NCBI RefSeq assembly: GCF_910592395.1 | Contig: NC_088314.1 | Coordinates: 20,418,070-20,482,069, forward strand | Length of the DNA: 64,000 bases | Source of the DNA: Lineus longissimus | Lineage: Eukaryota > Nemertea > Pilidiophora > Heteronemertea > Lineidae | Direction: 5' to 3' | Shown: in pieces, positions 32,239 through 43,300 of the stretch | How the letters are laid out: every line of letters starts with the position of its first letter | Numbering within the stretch: position 1 is the stretch's first letter | Position numbers and translations under genes: made by a program | The notes under the pieces: model-generated | What the model was told of the DNA's origin: nothing | Seen by the model: only the letters and a program-made list of their open reading frames with translations | Databases searched by the model: none

Positions 32239-35200
32239 TTAGTTGTCACAGATAGAGAGTGAACACATTTCGTTGAAAACCTGAGCATAGTGTTGATATG
32301 TGTGGTTCGAATCCCTGATCAAGAGGTAAAGAGTTCTCGAGGGACTACCAGGGGGCGTGCCATCTTTGGGTGGGGGAAAGTTAGTCGGGGCAGTCACCAT
32401 ATTATCGAATTTGAATAGACCTTGATCGTTCGTCGATGGGTTGAGTTTGACTTCTATTCTTGCTAGGATGTCTCGCGAGATATGCCACATGTCCGTGACT
32501 TGCTCCTTGAGCCCAGTCATGTTCTGCATCGAGTTGAGTAGGGACGAGGTCAGGATAAAGTCAGTCGAAGCTTTCCTCAGGGTTTGGACGACCTGTAAAG
32601 AGGAAGATGACACGGTTCCTTGAAGGACAGGTATCAATTTTTGCCAGCCTGCCGGCGGTCTGTTAACTGAACCACACCCGCCGAAAGGCTTACAACTTAA
32701 CATCGTTCCTTGAGCGACAGGTACTAAAGTATCAATATTTACAAGCCTGCCGGCGGTCCTGGTTCCTTGAAGCACACTCGCCGAAAGGCTTGCAACTTAA
32801 CATGGTTCCTTTGAGCGACAGTACCTCTGGCTTAGATGTGAGGGGAGACATTGATATGTGTACTGCTAAAAACTGTCTAACAATGCCAAAGCATGTTAGA
32901 TACAAGCTAAAAGGCCTTGGGCACCGAGGATGTATAAAAATATAAGAAAGCAAAGGGGCCTTTGCGGATCTACTGGGCATCTCCAAAACCGAATGCCGAA
33001 TGTATTGATGACTTTCGAATGCTCATTAACTACTTGACCGCGCCCAGGGAAACACAGAAACGTTGACGCAAAATGGCATTTCCCAAACCCAGTATTGTTT
33101 TATACTCACATTACACATGTCATATCCGCCTGTTGTAGAGGGCAGCACCGGTGTGATGTCTAACCTGGGCAGTTTGTTAAGCAATCTCATGAAAGCCTCG
33201 TCTTTCGCTTCTGCTGCTAAGAAAGTCATAACCTGAAATAGGAATGGTGCGCAAATTGGTATGCTGTAGTATTTTTTACAGTGTTGTATACAACAAGGCC
33301 CAGGAAATCTGTCTTCAAGGGCTTACATATAGAAAGGAAAACCTTTTGCCCGCACATATCCTCTCTGAACTTCCAGTGGTATTGCCTCCGTAGCCTCCGA
33401 CCATATTGACACGCGTTGTCTGGAAGCTGAGCAACGTCAATGCATTGAGGGTCAAGATGCACATATCTGGAATTATTCAGGCCGTGGAGGACGCGGCCTG
33501 GGGGTCAAGTCAGCCTAGCCAAATAGTGTTTGAATAAGATTCAAGTGCGCGTTCACAAACTGCCCAGTTATCGATCAAGTCATTCGAACGGTTTCGTCGA
33601 ATTGGCACCATTATAAAAAGAAACTAAACGGGCCAATCGGATCCATTATTTTGCGATGAATTAGATCAGATGACGCCATCCAAGGCAGAGAGTCCCCTCA
33701 CGTGCTACGCGAATCACAATAACATTTTTCGAGGCGGTGCAGGATGGTACTCCTTTATCATTCCCGTTTTTTCTCTCAAATATTCCATGATAAAAGTGAT
33801 TTAAAAAGGATATTCTGAAACCGGTGCTCCTAAAGCTCCATCTTATGTTGACGTAAGTATGAAACGTCTTTTCCCATGAACTTTTCGTAAATCTGTCGCC
33901 CAGTAATTCAAATTATGGCGCAGACAGTGTTCTCTTAATTCTTCTATTTAATGATCTAATGACCAAAAAACTAGTTTGTGATGCTGACAGTGGACAATAA
34001 AAAACATCAATATATCCCCAGTCTGGTGTTTTTTTCATGAAATTCGGTTTGATATTATGCAATTTATTGATGATTTGGTCAGTCGAAACGTATAGGAGCT
34101 ACATCTAAAATTGTGCAGTGGCAGAGGCAATGGATGTATTCCATGCAGGTAACCAAAATGCTAATATATTCATGGCATGTGCGAAGAAAATATTTAAAAT
34201 ACAAAATTTGAGTACCAAGTCATTCAATGTTCTAGTTTTCTATTTGATAAATATGTTTTACTGAGTGGAAGTCAGGATGCATTTTGAGAAGATGTGTACG
34301 ATTTCTTTTGAAATTCTCTTCATTGGTTGCCAAGTGTGAACTCTTCATTGGTTGCCAAGTGTGAACTCTTCATTGGTTGCCAAGCGTGAACTCTTCATTG
34401 GTTGCCAAGCGTGAACTCTTCATTGGTTGCCAAGCTCGAACTCTTCATTGGTGGCAAAGCGTGAACTCTTCATTGGTTGCCAAGCGTGAACTCTTCATTG
34501 GTTGCCAAGCGTGAACTCTTCATTGGTTGCCAAGTGTGAACTCTTCATTGGTTGCCAAGCGTGAACTCTTCATTGGTTGCCAAGCGTGAACTCTTCATTG
34601 GTTGCCAAGCGTGAACTCTTCATTGGTTGCCAAGCGTGAACTCTTCATTGGTTGCCAAGCTCGAACTCTTCATTGGTTGCCAAGTGTGAACTCTTCATTG
34701 GTTGCCAAGCGTGAACTCTTCATTGGTTGCCAAGCGTGAACTCTTCATTGGTTGCCAAGCGTGAACTCGTCATTGGTTGCCAAGCATGAACTCTTCATTG
34801 GTTGCCAAGCGTGAACTCTTCATTGGTTGCCAAGCGAGAACTCGTCATTGGTTGCCAAGCGTGAAATTAGAAACTGCCTCCATTTTTCCAAGTGTCTGTT
34901 ACATGGCGACGATAGACTTGAGGCTAGGATGATAGGGATGAACTGGACCCAAGTTGAGAGAAGTGCCCAGGACAGGAGGAAGTGGAAATATCTTGTTGGC
35001 GACCTATGCCCCATTTGAAGTAACAGGATTTAGATCAAGTAAGTGTCTTTATCATAAAGAAGCTGGTTGGTTATCCTTTCAAAGAGGCAACGTTGCAAAT
35101 ACCAGATTAAGATAATTTCACGACATTATTTCGATTTTGAATAGCTTACCAATTTATTCTTCAGTTCTTCTGATCTGCGAATGAGAAAGCCTGTTTTTGT

Positions 35201-36574
35201 TGCAAGGAAGTGGTAGAGATCTTGGTCTGGTGGTAGCCCTGGGCAAAGTGTTGTTGTCATGGTTACAAGGGGGGCTGTCAGAATCATCTTGATGGTGGTC
35301 AAACCAACGAGGAATAGAAGAACTGAAACAAACAAACAAAAACATAGAAAGACATATATGAGATTAGATTCACTGGTCGGTCCTAAAGCTTAAAATGGCT
35401 TCTTTCAGGTCTGGTTCAATTTCTTATGCATGGTCCATCAGACCCTGTCGCCGCTGTCTTTTCTTAACATTAGTTCTTCGATTGAATTCGAAGAAATTGA
35501 TTATTAGCCCCTGACCTACAACTTATTTCCTTAGTGTTGGATGCTTGCCATACTTTGTTTGCCAAAAGTCAGAATTTAAGACACTTGGAAGCATCGCTTT
35601 CCAAAATATAATTCGTTTCGAAAAACAAATATTTTAAAAATTGGAAATTTCCCAAAAATATTTCAGATTCAGGTTCAGTTAGAAAATGTTTTAACGAACG
35701 GAGTAGGCATTTAAGGCAAAATCTTTAGCGATTATGGAGAGGGGGAAATTGGTTGTAGGAGCCATGTTCTGTTGAGCATAATGGAAAAGAGCGGCATACA
35801 GTTTAAGATTAAGAACTTTTTCGAGTTTTAGGTTTAGAAAAGCGATAGGAAATAAATGGATTCGATATTATTCACTTCCTTTGTTCAATTTAGCCGGCGC
35901 CATCTTGTTCCTGTACAGAAGGCAAAAAAGTAAACTATTTTCAAACTCTGTTCAACCAACAGCGGAAGAATAGGCCTACTTGGAAAGCTGTGCAATTGGG
36001 TTTTTTCATTTTCAAGAAAATTAAATTTCTTATGATTTTTTGAGGGTGCTTAAAAAGAAAATTTGATTGTTAAGCTGATGCCTAAATTATTTTTTAAATT
36101 CAGTAAAATCCAGGGCAACAAGATCTCAAACCAGGACGCAGTTTGTCCGATGTCATTCAAAACTAGAAGTAGTAAGGGAATTAAGTGGAAAATCGAGTAG
36201 GCCTATAATATTTTAAGAAAAGCAAGCCTAATTTACCAGGTCCTTGATTTTAAGAGTAACAGATGTTCTGAAAATCATTGAATCTTACACTCCATAAGTT
36301 TACAAATCAGTCACACCAATACCATACAGTTCCGAATGCTTGATCTCCTTGCGTTGAGATTGTTAAAGATTTTAAGAAATAATTAAAACAAAGCAAAAAT
36401 GTGTTTTTGTGTCAGCTTAATTTTTTCTTTAAATTCAAAATACAGAAATATTAACAAATAGACTTTACGCCTTCATAAGTTGTCCAGCAGAAAAATGAGC
36501 CCGCGAAATTTTGAAAAAGTATAAAATTAATGCGCGTGGTAACTTCTGCAACGAAATAACTTACCCAGCTTCAT
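32239..36574 (-). CDS. Candidate class I helical cytokine, gene C (secreted, unrecognised)
   Basis: Four exons, in transcript order 36565-36574, 35150-35322, 33110-33232, 32239-32592, encode 219 residues; intron phases are again 1, 0, 0. Exon 1 (ATGAAGCTGG before GTAAGT) joins in frame to exon 2 to give the signal peptide MKLVLLFLVGLTTIK. Exon 2 continues with a helix (FLATKTGFLIRRSEELKNK). Exon 3 has a short helix and a proline-containing loop (LPRLDITPVLPSTTGG). Exon 4 starts VVQTLRKASTDFILTS, parallel to IVKT...ATTD of gene A, and ends with a helix YLLIRDSNHTYQHYAQVF, parallel to YTVIRD of gene B. There are sequons at NMTG and NHTY. The opposite orientation to A and B means at least one inversion in the cluster. 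Function is inferred from shared architecture. Confidence 0.74.
32605..32825. repeat. Tandem duplication in gene C intron 3
   Basis: Two roughly 105-base units each contain CCTGCCGGCGGTC, CCGAAAGGCTT and CAACTTAACAT in the same order. They follow exon 4's acceptor side in genomic position and have no coding support. Confidence 0.7.
33373..33450 (-). repeat. 78-bp duplicated segment, copy 2 (gene C intron 2)
   Basis: Reverse-complement match of about 90 percent to 25366-25443. It lies in the intron between exons 2 and 3 of gene C, in the sense orientation of that gene. Confidence 0.7.
34312..34866. repeat. 25-bp minisatellite in gene C intron 2
   Basis: About 22 head-to-tail copies of CTCTTCATTGGTTGCCAAG plus CGTGAA, with point variants (GTGTGAA, GCTCGAA). 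Every unit contains ATTGG, an inverted CCAAT box, beside GTTGCC. There are no spacers, so this is not a CRISPR array. Confidence 0.95.
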
Positions 36575-37044
36575 GTCTTTTCCTATTTGTTTCTTTGATG
36601 AAAAATAACGGAAAATGTAGGATTTTTTCCAGTCGGAAAATGTTGGAAAATTTGTCAATTTTTTCTTGCAGACAGTTCGGAATTTCGTGAGTCGCGTCAG
36701 TCTGTTACACCCAAACGAGACAATGTTGGTAAATGCTCTTTTGATGGTCATTATATACCTTTTGTTCTTCCTCCAAGTGAAGAATAGTGGCAGTTTCTGC
36801 CTGTACCCCTTGGAGATAAGTAGGCCATAAGCAGTTTTCGCGCGGATTCCGGGAAGTTAACTTCCGAAAAGTTACGGGAATGTTTCGGTTTCTATCAATC
36901 GATCCGAAGAATATTAAAAAAGTTATGAAGACCGATTTCAAAATACTTGTACCAAAAATGCGCTATATCTTATTTTCCTGTTTTAACTTTATTAAAGGTT
37001 GTGTACCATCGTGTGGCCTGCTAGAAAATAAAGGAAACCTGAGT

Positions 37045-37270
37045 TCTTATATAGCGCTTTTATACCTTACAACCGTACGTAATGTCTCAAAGCGCTTTAC
37101 ATATGTTTTCAATCTTTCCCCAGAAACCAAGGAGTGCAGATACCATGCTACACTTTGCCTGAGTTCGGGGCAGTTGAAGTACCGAGTGTCACTGGCCGAG
37201 CTTCGAACACATGACCTTCCGATCCCAGGTCGGACTCTCTTCCACACTTTGCCACCGCGCTTACACTTTG
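37045..37270 (-). repeat. tRNA-derived SINE, family S1
   Basis: On the minus strand a tRNA-like head (GTGGCAAAGTGTGG, then GTTCGAAGCTCGG) is followed by a body ending near the plus-strand motifs ATAGCGCTTTTATA and AAAGCGCTTTACA. The head closely matches 54150-54255, so this is a dispersed family. Confidence 0.65.
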
Positions 37271-38381
37271 GCAACAAAACAGAAGTAAAGATGGCCGTGT
37301 AGGCCTATACCGCAAACATCGACTTTTCGTCATGCAGGTCGATAAAACTTGGCATAGAGGCCTATGTTGCTAAGCATATGTATTATTCTTGATGTCAACA
37401 ACAGCAATCTTGCAATTCCTATCAATTATTTAAAAAAGGTCAAATAACTTTCAAATATTGAACAACACCGTACACAGGCCTTTAATTGCGCGAATTATCG
37501 AAACCGATTTTTAACCCGCGGGGGAAGATGAAATCAACAAAACAGTTCAAGATATCTAAAGTTATATAATGCATTGAAGACAATGTAGGAAAAGATTACA
37601 ATATGTAAATATAATTCATTATCTTTCACGTGATACTGGGTGGTACTTGTAGAGACATATTGAGTCCATGACCGGCTCGCTTGTTGATTTACGGACCCAT
37701 CATGTGCCGCGACGTTCTGGCGGTTTCGGCGATTACCAAATGCAATGCTCTATACCAGGTTGTTTCGCCTCTAAAGGCTATAGGAAAACCGCGGTGGGGA
37801 AAGTCGTCCCACGCATGTCCAATCTTGACACTTGAGGCGCACATTTCGTTCCTTACAACAGAAATTGTAAATATTTCGTCACTGTGCGAGTTTGACGCAT
37901 GTCTTTGTTTTTACGAGAGGATTCCCCTGAGTACGCAATTATTTCTTCAGCGTCTGACAGGTCTTCCCTAGATGTGTCCTCAAACGACGGAGCCTGTCGT
38001 GTTCCATTACAGGGTGCAATATATCTCTACAAGATTGATGTGTCATCTGATCTGTGCAGGGTGTACCTTGTCTCGACTAGCTGTGACACGGTGTACCTTG
38101 TCTCGACGAGATGTGACATGATCCAGGTTGTCTTTCTTTGTGTAGCTGTCCATCTGATGGAGGAGAGCAGGAGATAAAGGTCATCCTTAATTACATAAAG
38201 ACACTACTCTGGATCAGACTTACAGGACAGTTATACTAAGTTCTGGTCAATTTAAATTAAAGTATTTCCTCCTCAGCTCCCCGGCCTGCAGTGTCTCAGT
38301 TTCTAGGACTTTCCTCCCTAGCTCCCCTGTCGTGGACCATCGGTACTACATGAAACGTACACATGACGTACCCATGGGAGT

Positions 38382-38507
38382 AATAGTGAGGTTTCGCAAC
38401 CACCAGGTTAGGCCCTACGACGACGTTTATCTATTGTGTGAGTTCATCCGAACAATAGATAAACGTCGTCGTAGGGCCTAACCGGGTGGTTTCGAAACCT
38501 CACTATT
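38382..38507. mobile_element. Foldback element, 126 bp
   Basis: AATAGTGAGGTTTCG at the left is mirrored by CGAAACCTCACTATT at the right. Arms of about 56 bases are nearly perfect reverse complements around a 14-base loop. No coding capacity; probably a foldback MITE. Confidence 0.8.
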
Positions 38508-40205
38508 GCAGGCAGAATTTGCACAGTATATAAGGGACTTGATAGGTAGTATATTAATAAGATAAACCACAGATTAAACCATGTTCATGCTTGCTTTGAC
38601 TTGAATGACGGATCTGAGGGAGCTGGTTCAGGGGTTCCAGCTGTAAATCGTCCCCCGCCCTAAAAACGGGCGTGACTTTTTGATTTTATTCAAATGCTAG
38701 TTCCGAATTCTTAGCTCAGATGGCGGCACCTGAGAGTGACGAAGAATTGTAAAGATGTGACAATTGTCATACGGATTTACCGTGGCTGCTGGGAAGGACC
38801 AATGTTCTTCAGACGTGTGTTGGGACTTTTGCCAATGAGACAGTAGACCGGCTTCGCCCTCTCTAATGGATGTTCTATTTCGCTACCTCCAATGGTGTGC
38901 CATTGCTCTGATCTGCAGTGTGTCAGGTTCTACATGGTGCACCATGTCTCGACTCTTAGAGTAACTTAGTCTAACTTAGTCTAGTTACTCTAAGCTCTTC
39001 TGGATGTGCCCTCCCCATTTATAGCGCGCCATGTTGTTACACAGTGCACCATGTTTCTACGGGGGTTGCCCTATTGACTATGATAATTGCGAATTTGATC
39101 GATGCGGCGAACGTATTTGGAGAGACAAAAAAAGTGTTGATGACAAGAAATTAGGGGGGCATGCAGCCGGTGCGCCCCCTCCCGTGGATCCACGCCTGCC
39201 ATGTTGAAGTGATTTCACCATGGTGAATCCCTGCCAGATCATTTTCCTAAGGGGTCTCATAGGGTGAGGGACGAGGCCGGTCCACTGCGTCCGGAGGGTA
39301 GGACAAGTGCAGCCGTTGTGTCTGTGCTCATAATGATGCATGATATCGATACACTGAATATGACGAGAAAGTATTTTGCATAAATTATATATACACGGGG
39401 GATTTCAGGTGGTGTCGCTAAGCTTAGTAGCCAATACTGACAAGGAGTCTGCAGTTAATTTGTATCGTTTTTGCCCCTCATTTTGTAAATTTGTCTTTTG
39501 AAAGGAACATATTTTGGTACTGTCTTCAGTTCAATGATAGGATGCGACTTGTATCTGTTGAAAGTTAATTTTGATTGTAAACTGCCAGTCTTGTAAAATG
39601 CATAGATTGTGACAATACTTCCTTGTCCTCGTGCTGAGGTTCAGTTGTGACAGAGAAAGTGAACCATCCCATCTCGACTGCCAAGGCTTTCGTATCTTAT
39701 CAGGATATACCCTGGTATGTTTAAAGGGAGTATAGACCAGGAGGTTTGGGATGACCAACATCTGCGTTCTGGTTGTGACTTTGTCCTCGAAGACTAATTT
39801 GAGACAAATGAGGATTACAATCAAACACCACGGAATCTCTTCATGTGCAACACAGCATTTTGTCGTCCTTATTAAGTAACGTCAACTCTCCTCAAAAACC
39901 AACGCAGTTAAGATATCATTATCATCACAGAAATTTATTTAAACAAATAACAGAAATGCAGTTCAGTGGTTTGGGAGTTATTTTAGAGAATCACAAATAC
40001 ACTATACTTCATTTAAGACTTCTAGCCAACACAATAGAATTTGATTTACTCAAAATTAACAAAATATACAATTTGAGTATGGTACCCCACATCAGAGAAA
40101 GAAGTACTGTTAATTCTCAAAGAGTGATCCAACATGCAATTTAACTCTTCTTGCTGGTTATCAATACATTTCAGCTCTGCCAGCCATCTAAATAGGTAGA
40201 CACTG

Positions 40206-40211
40206 TTTATT
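40206..40211 (-). other. DMTF1: Candidate polyadenylation signal of DMTF1
   Basis: AATAAA on the minus strand about 170 bases after the DMTF1 stop codon. Confidence 0.5.
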
Positions 40212-40378
40212 TGTTTTTCATAATCACAATATTACATGTAAGAAATTCCAAAGTCTCAAGTCAACAAAATATCATGCTGTTCTGAATACAAACTTCAGAC
40301 TGGGCAAGGCAGGTTCATGCATTATCATTGGTCCAGCTTGGTCCAAAGGGTGTCCAGTATCACTATGTTCAACAAAAC

Positions 40379-43300
40379 CTAGGAGTCCTCAACATCGTGA
40401 GATTGACCTTTTTCTGCCTCAACGTCAGACGTGATCAGGTCGACACTATCGGTTGGTAACATCGGATCAGATAGCGAGGACAGATGGATGAGATCACCAT
40501 CGTTACTACTGGTCGACTGGGCATAGTGCGGCGATGACGACGACACAAGGACGAGATCGGTCGACTCAACAACTGGTGGAGGATCCAACTCTGTTCGACT
40601 GTCCTCCTCAACGATGACACCACTGATATTCTGAAGGAGATGAAAAGGTACACTATTTTACTTATGTTTTGTAAAGCCTTGAATGTATAGGCAACCGAAT
40701 TGAGAGTCGCAGCAAATAGTACAACCGAGCAAACAACTTTTCCATTCATCACAAGCATGGGCTTTCATTTTTCTAAGCATTTATATTCTCAATGAACCAG
40801 AGTCTTGAAAGCCAGTGCATTTTGAGCATAATGAGAAATAACAAAGCACTGGAGAACGTAAAATGACCATGTTGGTTATGATTTGCCAGTTCTACACAAT
40901 TCTCATCAAAGTTAGTGATCTCTGCATTGAATCCTCCACTTGATGTAGAGGCAAGTTTGTCCAAGTTGACCCGAGTGGGTCATATAACTGGCAGGGCCAA
41001 GGTATGGAGGCCTGCACCACCGAGATGTGACTTACCTGTGCTTCATAGTTCTCATTGACACCGATGATCTCTGCGTGACCAGACACCTCCACCTGACTGT
41101 CCAGGTCTGGTTCTTCTTGGTGGGCCATGTGACCAGCCTGAGTTAGCGAGTGGAGGTCGATGCTATCGGGATGGATCGCGCCAGTGCTGCTGACTATCAC
41201 TGGATGCTGATCTTGGGCCAGCTGGTGAGAAAGAGAGAGGTTTTGATTGTCAGTGTACATCTTGACATAAATCTTGGAATCACACTCTTGGGAATTATAC
41301 AGTTATCCGATCAGTGCCAGCCCCGAGTTTCCTCGAGACAATCATCATTATCTGTGTCCTTTAGCAAGACATTGAACCCTATTTGGCTTCTCCCGACCCA
41401 GGAGTAATAGGGGATCGTCCTTACCAAATAGTTAACCTGCCTTCAAGGAGGAGCAAAGTCTCCAATCCTTTATGCCAATTAATCAAATGTCTTAATTGGA
41501 AGTGCAAACACCCTGACTCTAAGTCTACTCACAGTGTGGCTGGTAGGCAGTGTATGGACAATGATATGATCTGTTGCCATATTGGACGATGTAAACGAGA
41601 TGGCCGGGTTATTCTGGGGTTGCGTAATGAGGTAAGCTCCGGAGGTCGTTGGCGTGAGTTGCTGGGTCAGAATCTCATACTGGAGGTTACTAGTGGCGAC
41701 ATCTTCCTCGGAGGTCGGGATGATTGTTGCAGAAGCTCCAGCATCACAAAGATCTAAAAAAGAAAAACATTAAGAAAACAAACCTATGAAATGTTTGCAA
41801 AATCTAAATTTTACAATTTCGATGCAGGAACTGTTTTTGTGACATGGCATAAGATAAAGTTGAACCTTCATTTAGCCGACACCTCCGTTAGCAGGACAAC
41901 TTCTCTGACAGAGACAGGTCATTTCAAGACAATTTGACCTCTTTAATCTGGATAGTTGAGGTGAAAACAGTAGTACAGACTAGCACTAGGGCACAGCACC
42001 AACTTGAATCTGAAGCACTGGCACATGGCATCGACCATCCAGTTTGGGTGGAGATTTGTGCCAGGGCTGTTTCAGGTCCACATACAGACAGCGCCATGCA
42101 ACGAAAGCTCACAAGAAGAAACAGAAGATTGCGGCATTACTTACCCCCCTGTACTGCACTAACTGGGACATGAAGCATCGGGACATGCACCATGTCCATC
42201 CTCTGCATCCTGTTCATACGGAGGCGAACAGCTGGGTTGTTACCAGTCAATTTTCCACGCAGACAGTTATCCTGCATCAACTTCAAACATTGGACAATAT
42301 CTGAAATGAAGAAAAGATTATCTGAGAGCTGAAGAAACGTTAAGAAAAGTCGGACCTCTCGTCAAGTGACAACGTGAATCCTATATGACTCTGGCCAGAG
42401 GAGTAAGACCCGACTGCTGACTGCTGACATGATATGAATGCATACCTTGAAACGACATGAGTTGGTAGTCTTGAACATGCTTCTTCATTGACCACCACTT
42501 CCCTCGAAGCCACTGCGGGGATCGAACGCTGCAACGAAAACATAACGATGACAAGTTGGAAAACGATGACTTGGATTCATGACATTTATGCTGTTTTGAT
42601 CAGCTTTCAAGAGTTCCATGTACAGTTACAATATAAGCCAATACTTTACGAAGCAAGATGATGAATTTCACTATTCGATCCAATTGAGCAGAGGTTAAGG
42701 CCAATCAACACTTTCAAATGTGTTCAAGAGTGGAACATCACTCAGCAGACACCCCTCTATAAAGGACACCAACTCTATAACGACACTGCATTTGGTCCCA
42801 ATGTGCTCACTGCCATTGACCTAAACCTCTGTAATAAGAACACCTCTCAATTAAGGACAGCATATTCAGTGCCGAGGGTGTCCCTAATAGAGAGGTTCTA
42901 CTGTATTCTGAACTCACCTTTCCCATCCTTTACAGAGGTCAATCCAATCAATCTGAGTTTCATCAGTCGCTTCAGAACTTGCCAGTCTGAAAAGAAATCG
43001 ATTTTGTTTCAGAATAAAAGTGTATTATGATTGATTTTCAGGGAGAATTTTTACACCTCATCATAGAGCGGAAACAATAATTGAGCTGTTTGGTGGATGT
43101 GGGGCAGCTGCATAGAAATAAGCTCCGCTGTATATAAATTTTTAGAATTAAACGCCATCAGGTTTTGGACTCCTTACCTATTTATGAGTGCGAAATCATC
43201 ATCGCGCGTCCATTCAGAACCACCTTTCTCTTTCCAGTTGAGGTAATTGAGCCACTTTGTGCGGCACTGTTTCTCAGACCGTGTCAGGACCTTCTCGGCC

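Larger units (their letters stand above)
36575..40205. other. Intergenic between gene C and DMTF1; no gene seen
   Basis: No coding exon is supported. The region holds a SINE (37045-37270), a foldback element (38382-38507), a short tandem duplication with GTGTACCTTGTCTCGAC near 38057 and 38090, and a GAGGCCGGTCCACTGCGTCC motif at about 39270 that also occurs near 28420. Near 39718 a TTTAAAGGGAGTATAGACCAGG stretch resembles the end of the R2 element family. Confidence 0.5.

Noticed and set aside
34312-34866. Possible CRISPR array
   Set aside because: Units are contiguous without variable spacers and the setting is an animal intron; it is a minisatellite.
36880-37302. 140-codon open frame
   Set aside because: It runs across the SINE at 37045-37270 and has no protein similarity.
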